From an uncultured Bacteroidia bacterium (GTDB lineage Bacteria; Bacteroidota; Bacteroidia; Bacteroidales; ML635J-15), in NCBI GenBank assembly GCA_902800045.1, contig CADCCZ010000001.1:1097346-1161345 (forward strand): 64,000 bases of DNA. Direction: 5' to 3'. This document shows positions 61,147 through 64,000 of the stretch, in pieces. Position 1 is the stretch's first letter, and each line of letters begins with the position of its first letter. Made by a program: the position numbers and the translations under genes. Under the pieces are notes generated by a model. That model worked only from the letters and a program-made list of their open reading frames with translations, was not told where the DNA came from and did no database searches.

Positions 61147-62319
61147 CTAATATTCCAGTCCAAAAGCCCATAAAGGAATAATCCCTTTGGTACCATATTC
61201 AATGTCGTCCTTAACTATAAAGGAATCTGGAACATCGAAGATCTGCTTTTTCGTCTTTTTCTTTCCACCGACCTCAAATGTATAGCCGTCAATCATAAAG
61301 TCGCTTACTTCCGATGCCTTCACATTGTGCTTAACCTTTGCCATCGAATAGAACACAGTTTCGCGAAGGTTTCCTATATCAGGTCTTGTATCACATATCG
61401 CGTACGCAAGATTTGTGTTGTCGAGGAAAACCTTTTCAGGTTTGGTCAATGCAGAATCGCCCAACTTACCGCTACGCAACAGCCCGATCATACCCGACTT
61501 TTCCAGATAGAAAAACCAATCCTTCAAATCGTTGCGACTCATCTCCAAGTCGCGGGCTATCTTGCTGTAATTCGGCTTGAAAGGCACACTCTGTGCAATT
61601 ATATAAAGCAGACTGCGCAACTTTCCCGTTACCCCGACACTCATTCCAGCAAAATTTGGAATATCCACTTCCAAAGTCTGCATCAACATATTGCTAAGCC
61701 GCTCGTGGTAACCCTTATCTGCGAAAAAAGGATAATAACCGATTCTTAGATACTCATCAAACAGTTTCAACGGACGATATTTATCGTATGGGAAATCTAT
61801 CTTCGAACTAAGAATCTCATCAAACGAATGCACCCTGACATCATTTCCGTACGCGAGTTTTATGTACTCACGAAACGAAAGCCCGTACATTGTATATTGT
61901 AGCCGACGCCGCGACAAGTCCGCCCCGCCCTTTTCCAAATCCAAAATAGACGAACCCGTATATACGACGTGCAGATCAGGAAGCATATCGTAAATGTTCT
62001 TTATTTCCTGCGACCAATTGCGATAACGATGAATCTCGTCAATATACAGCTTGCGACCGCCACGCCTATAGAACATCGTTGCCAAGTCGAGCAAAGTATG
62101 ATTTGTAAAATACAAATTGTCAGCCGGCACAAAAAGAACCTCATCGAGATTATCGTGCATCTTGATGTGCTGCAGAAGCATAGTCGTCTTGCCTACGCCT
62201 CGCGCACCGACAAGCGCAATCAGGCGAGCATCCCATTCTATTCTATCGTGTATGTAGCGAACCAAATTCGTATCGGCACGCCCAACAAGTTCCTTTGAGT
62301 TTGCAATTAGTGCTTCCAT
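61147..62319 (-). CDS. AAA-family ATPase with DUF4143-like C-terminus
   Basis: 390 residues from the ATG at 62319 (62349 lies inside the promoter). Walker A is GARGVGKTTMLL, Walker B is GGRKLYIDEIHRYRNW, and the sensor is VVYTGSSILDL. The pattern RRLQYTMYGLSFREYIKLA, then a winged-helix segment (SKIARDLEMSRNDLKDWFFYLEKSGMIGLL) and the C-terminal restriction-endonuclease-like half (VFLDNTNLAYAI and FEVGGKKKTKKQI) identify the AAA_14/DUF4143 proteins. They are multicopy in Bacteroidota, of unclear role; the nuclease-like part retains no obvious complete active site. Belongs to a different family from the ATPase at 12287. Confidence 0.85.
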   Translation of the reverse strand: MEALIANSKELVGRADTNLVRYIHDRIEWDARLIALVGARGVGKTTMLLQHIKMHDNLDEVLFVPADNLYFTNHTLLDLATMFYRRGGRKLYIDEIHRYRNWSQEIKNIYDMLPDLHVVYTGSSILDLEKGGADLSRRRLQYTMYGLSFREYIKLAYGNDVRVHSFDEILSSKIDFPYDKYRPLKLFDEYLRIGYYPFFADKGYHERLSNMLMQTLEVDIPNFAGMSVGVTGKLRSLLYIIAQSVPFKPNYSKIARDLEMSRNDLKDWFFYLEKSGMIGLLRSGKLGDSALTKPEKVFLDNTNLAYAICDTRPDIGNLRETVFYSMAKVKHNVKASEVSDFMIDGYTFEVGGKKKTKKQIFDVPDSFIVKDDIEYGTKGIIPLWAFGLEY

Positions 62320-62346
62320 AAAAATCTGACTATTAAATTGTTGGTA

Positions 62347-62354
62347 CAAAAATA
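62347..62354 (-). promoter_or_regulatory. Candidate -7 box for the DUF4143-type ATPase
   Basis: The minus strand reads TATTTTTG, an exact match to TAnnTTTG, 28 bases ahead of the start at 62319. TTG at 62373-62375 (minus strand) is a workable -33 element. Confidence 0.5.
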
Positions 62355-62356
62355 AT

Positions 62357-62550
62357 AAATTTGCACCAAATGCAATACATATTTTTCAAAAAACGCACCA
62401 CACAAAATGCATTTTAATTTTTTTACACTTAAATCATTTATCTAAAGTAAGTTATTTCAAAATTTTTTGATTTGCACTAACAGGAAGTCAAATTTACACA
62501 AAATTGCACCAAATTTAGTGCAATTTTAAAATTTCACACTTAAATGACTG
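62357..62550. repeat. Repeated GCACCAAAT and ACACTTAAAT motifs upstream of the ATPase
   Basis: TTTGCACCAAAT at 62360, TTTGCACTAA at 62471 and TTGCACCAAATTTAGTGCAA (62504-62523, an imperfect palindrome) share one motif, and ACACTTAAAT occurs at about 62424 and 62535. The region 62355-62590 has no coding sequence. Confidence 0.5.
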
Positions 62551-62590
62551 ATTACAAATAAAATACAAGTAATATTTTTGATCAAGAAGT

Positions 62591-63880
62591 TTATATTACC
62601 GTACCATACAGTTCATATTCCGAAGCATCATCGATCTTGACATTTACAAAATCGCCGACCTTGTATTCATCAGAATACGGGAAAAGCACCTCGTTATCGA
62701 CCTCCACCGAATCGAACTCTGTACGACCGACAAACATATCGTCTTCGATATAGTCAATAAGCACGCGGAAAGTCTTGCCAACCTTCGCCAGATTTGACTG
62801 CAACGAGATTTCCTGCTGGATTTCCATAATACGCTCGGCGCGTTCGTCCTTCACTTCCTGCGGAACCACATCGCTGAACTCCGATGCAGCAGCCGTGCCG
62901 TCCTCCTCCGAATATGTAAACAGGCCAAGTCGGTCGAATTTCTGTTCCTTTACAAATTCCACAAGTTCCTCAAATTCAGCGCCGCCCTCGCTTGGGAAAC
63001 CGACGAGCATTGTGGTGCGGATTACTGCCTCGGGAATAGTTTTGCGTATTTTGTCGAGAAGCGCAATGGTCTGCTGCTTTGTTCCACCGCGGTGCATACC
63101 CGTGAGAACCTTATCGGAAATATGCTGCAAAGGGATGTCGATGTACTTGCAAACCTTTGGATTGTCGCGGATAACATCAAGCAGACGCTCGGGAAACAAG
63201 AATGGATATAAGTAATGCAGACGAATCCATTCTATGCCATCAATTTCGGACAGACGCTCAACAAGTTCGGGCAACATAAAGCGGTGTTCCATTTCGTAGC
63301 CGTAGTAGCACAAGTCCTGTGCAATGAGTATCAGTTCCTTGACTCCGCTTTTTGCAAGATTTTCAGCTTCGGCAATAATATCGTCCATCTTGCGCGAAAC
63401 ATATTTGCCCTTGAACAGCGGTATAGCACAGAAAGCGCAGTTGCGCACGCAACCTTCCGAAATCTTAAGGTAGGCGTAATGTCCTGCCGAACTCGACACG
63501 CGCGAATTTGCCTTGCCCTCGTCCGACTTTTTACCAAAGAAAGCCAGAAGTTCGTCAATATTGTAGTTGCCGCACATAAAATCGACCTCGGGCAGTTCAG
63601 CCTTCAAGTCGTCGTAGTAGCGAGCCGACAAGCATCCGAAGACGACAATCTTCTTCAGTTTCGATGTTTCCTTCTCCCCTGCCAATTTCAGAATCGCATT
63701 TATCGACTCCTCCTTGGCATCGTTGATGAAACCGCAGGTATTTACAAATGCAATTTCCGCATCGGTACATTCCGAATCAAACACAACCTCGTAGCCGTTT
63801 GCCACAAGCTGAGCAGCAAGTTTCTCCGAATCGACAAGATTCTTCGAGCAACCCATCGTTACTATATTGACCTTTGACAT
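62591..63880 (-). CDS. rimO: Ribosomal protein S12 methylthiotransferase RimO
   Basis: 429 residues. The N-terminal MTTase domain has VTMGCSKNLVDSEKL, VNTCGFINDAKEESI and VVFGCLSARY, giving the three Cys of the auxiliary [4Fe-4S] cluster. The radical-SAM motif is EGCVRNCAFCAIP (CxxxCxxC). Then come YIDIPLQHISDKVLTGMHRGG, RTTMLVGFPSEGGAEFEELVEFV and a C-terminal TRAM domain. The enzyme methylthiolates Asp89 of ribosomal protein S12. A TATCTTTG box lies 17 bases upstream. Confidence 0.96.
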   Translation of the reverse strand: MSKVNIVTMGCSKNLVDSEKLAAQLVANGYEVVFDSECTDAEIAFVNTCGFINDAKEESINAILKLAGEKETSKLKKIVVFGCLSARYYDDLKAELPEVDFMCGNYNIDELLAFFGKKSDEGKANSRVSSSAGHYAYLKISEGCVRNCAFCAIPLFKGKYVSRKMDDIIAEAENLAKSGVKELILIAQDLCYYGYEMEHRFMLPELVERLSEIDGIEWIRLHYLYPFLFPERLLDVIRDNPKVCKYIDIPLQHISDKVLTGMHRGGTKQQTIALLDKIRKTIPEAVIRTTMLVGFPSEGGAEFEELVEFVKEQKFDRLGLFTYSEEDGTAAASEFSDVVPQEVKDERAERIMEIQQEISLQSNLAKVGKTFRVLIDYIEDDMFVGRTEFDSVEVDNEVLFPYSDEYKVGDFVNVKIDDASEYELYGTVI

Positions 63881-63897
63881 AGATGAAAATTTTGCGC

Positions 63898-63905
63898 AAA
63901 GATAG
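63898..63905 (-). promoter_or_regulatory. Candidate -7 box for rimO
   Basis: The minus strand reads TATCTTTG, an exact TAnnTTTG match, 17 bases ahead of the rimO start. Confidence 0.5.
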
Positions 63906-63940
63906 GGAAATAGAAGTTAATGGGAATAGAAAAAAAACGA

Positions 63941-63974
63941 TGTCAGATTCTGAAACAAGTTCAGAATGACGACA
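63941..63974. repeat. Interspersed palindromic repeat
   Basis: TGTCAGATTCTGAA and TTCAGAATGACGACA are arms of an imperfect palindrome around ACAAG (TGTC, then GATTCTGAA with TTCAGAAT). It is related to the element at 13630. Confidence 0.6.
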
Positions 63975-64000
63975 CCGTTTCTTATCGCCACACCGACGGC

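Overview
The window comes from a member of the Bacteroidota, most like the anaerobic Bacteroidales. The reasons are TAnnTTTG-type -7 boxes with almost no Shine-Dalgarno sequences, three proteins with type IX secretion (T9SS) C-terminal domains, BspA-type leucine-rich repeat proteins, a GldA-like ATPase, DUF4296, an HU-free set of core genes typical of the group, and many short palindromic repeats. No rRNA, tRNA or CRISPR array was found. The genus cannot be named from this sequence.

Layout. 1-6992: the end of an AsmA-like gene, a very large secreted P-domain/PKD protein and a small membrane protein. 6993-9763 (minus strand): a lipid-transport mini-operon (MlaE- and MlaF-like), a DUF4296 lipoprotein, an odd shrunken amidohydrolase relative and a YbaK deacylase. 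9827-13550: a T9SS BspA-like protein and an AAA ATPase gene that has 14-bp iterons on both sides. 13819-24711 (plus strand): envelope and sugar-nucleotide genes (mannose-1-phosphate guanylyltransferase, a glycosyltransferase, HldD), CutC, two membrane proteins, a transglutaminase lipoprotein, MeaB and ProX. 24713-27761 (minus strand): LytTR regulator, 2-hydroxyacid dehydrogenase, DUF2797 and RecX, behind a 20-bp-phased operator. 27943-30779: an SGNH hydrolase fused to an exported domain, and a GldA-like ATPase. 30858-35754 (minus strand): a conserved membrane protein, MutL, two rhomboids and an endonuclease/phosphatase-fold protein, in one likely operon.

35909-46004 holds two strongly codon-biased acyl-CoA enzymes (an AbfD/HpaB-family protein and an acyl-CoA dehydrogenase) and an NhaD-like antiporter. 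Between the two enzymes lies an AT-rich accessory island with a REP-associated tyrosine transposase, a structured leader in front of an HTH gene, a second T9SS BspA-like protein and an InlB/FISUMP lipoprotein. 46003-48938 (minus strand) carries a four-helix-bundle protein, an SH3-like secreted protein, an MFS transporter and an exported flavodoxin. 49005-57765 holds a BASS-type transporter, a putative porin, an MltF-like transglycosylase, and a minus-strand operon ruvB-rnr-nuclease-L,D-transpeptidase. The end of the window has a ClC channel with CBS domains, an 8-bp satellite, an Ldh2-family dehydrogenase, a second AAA ATPase and rimO.

The most unusual signals are the iteron arrays flanking the ATPase, the mutually exclusive hairpins that abut the HTH start codon, the GTAG-bounded palindromes (one lies inside the REP transposase gene itself), the phased LytTR operator, the SGNH/exported-domain fusion, and the altered catalytic residues in both acyl-CoA enzymes.
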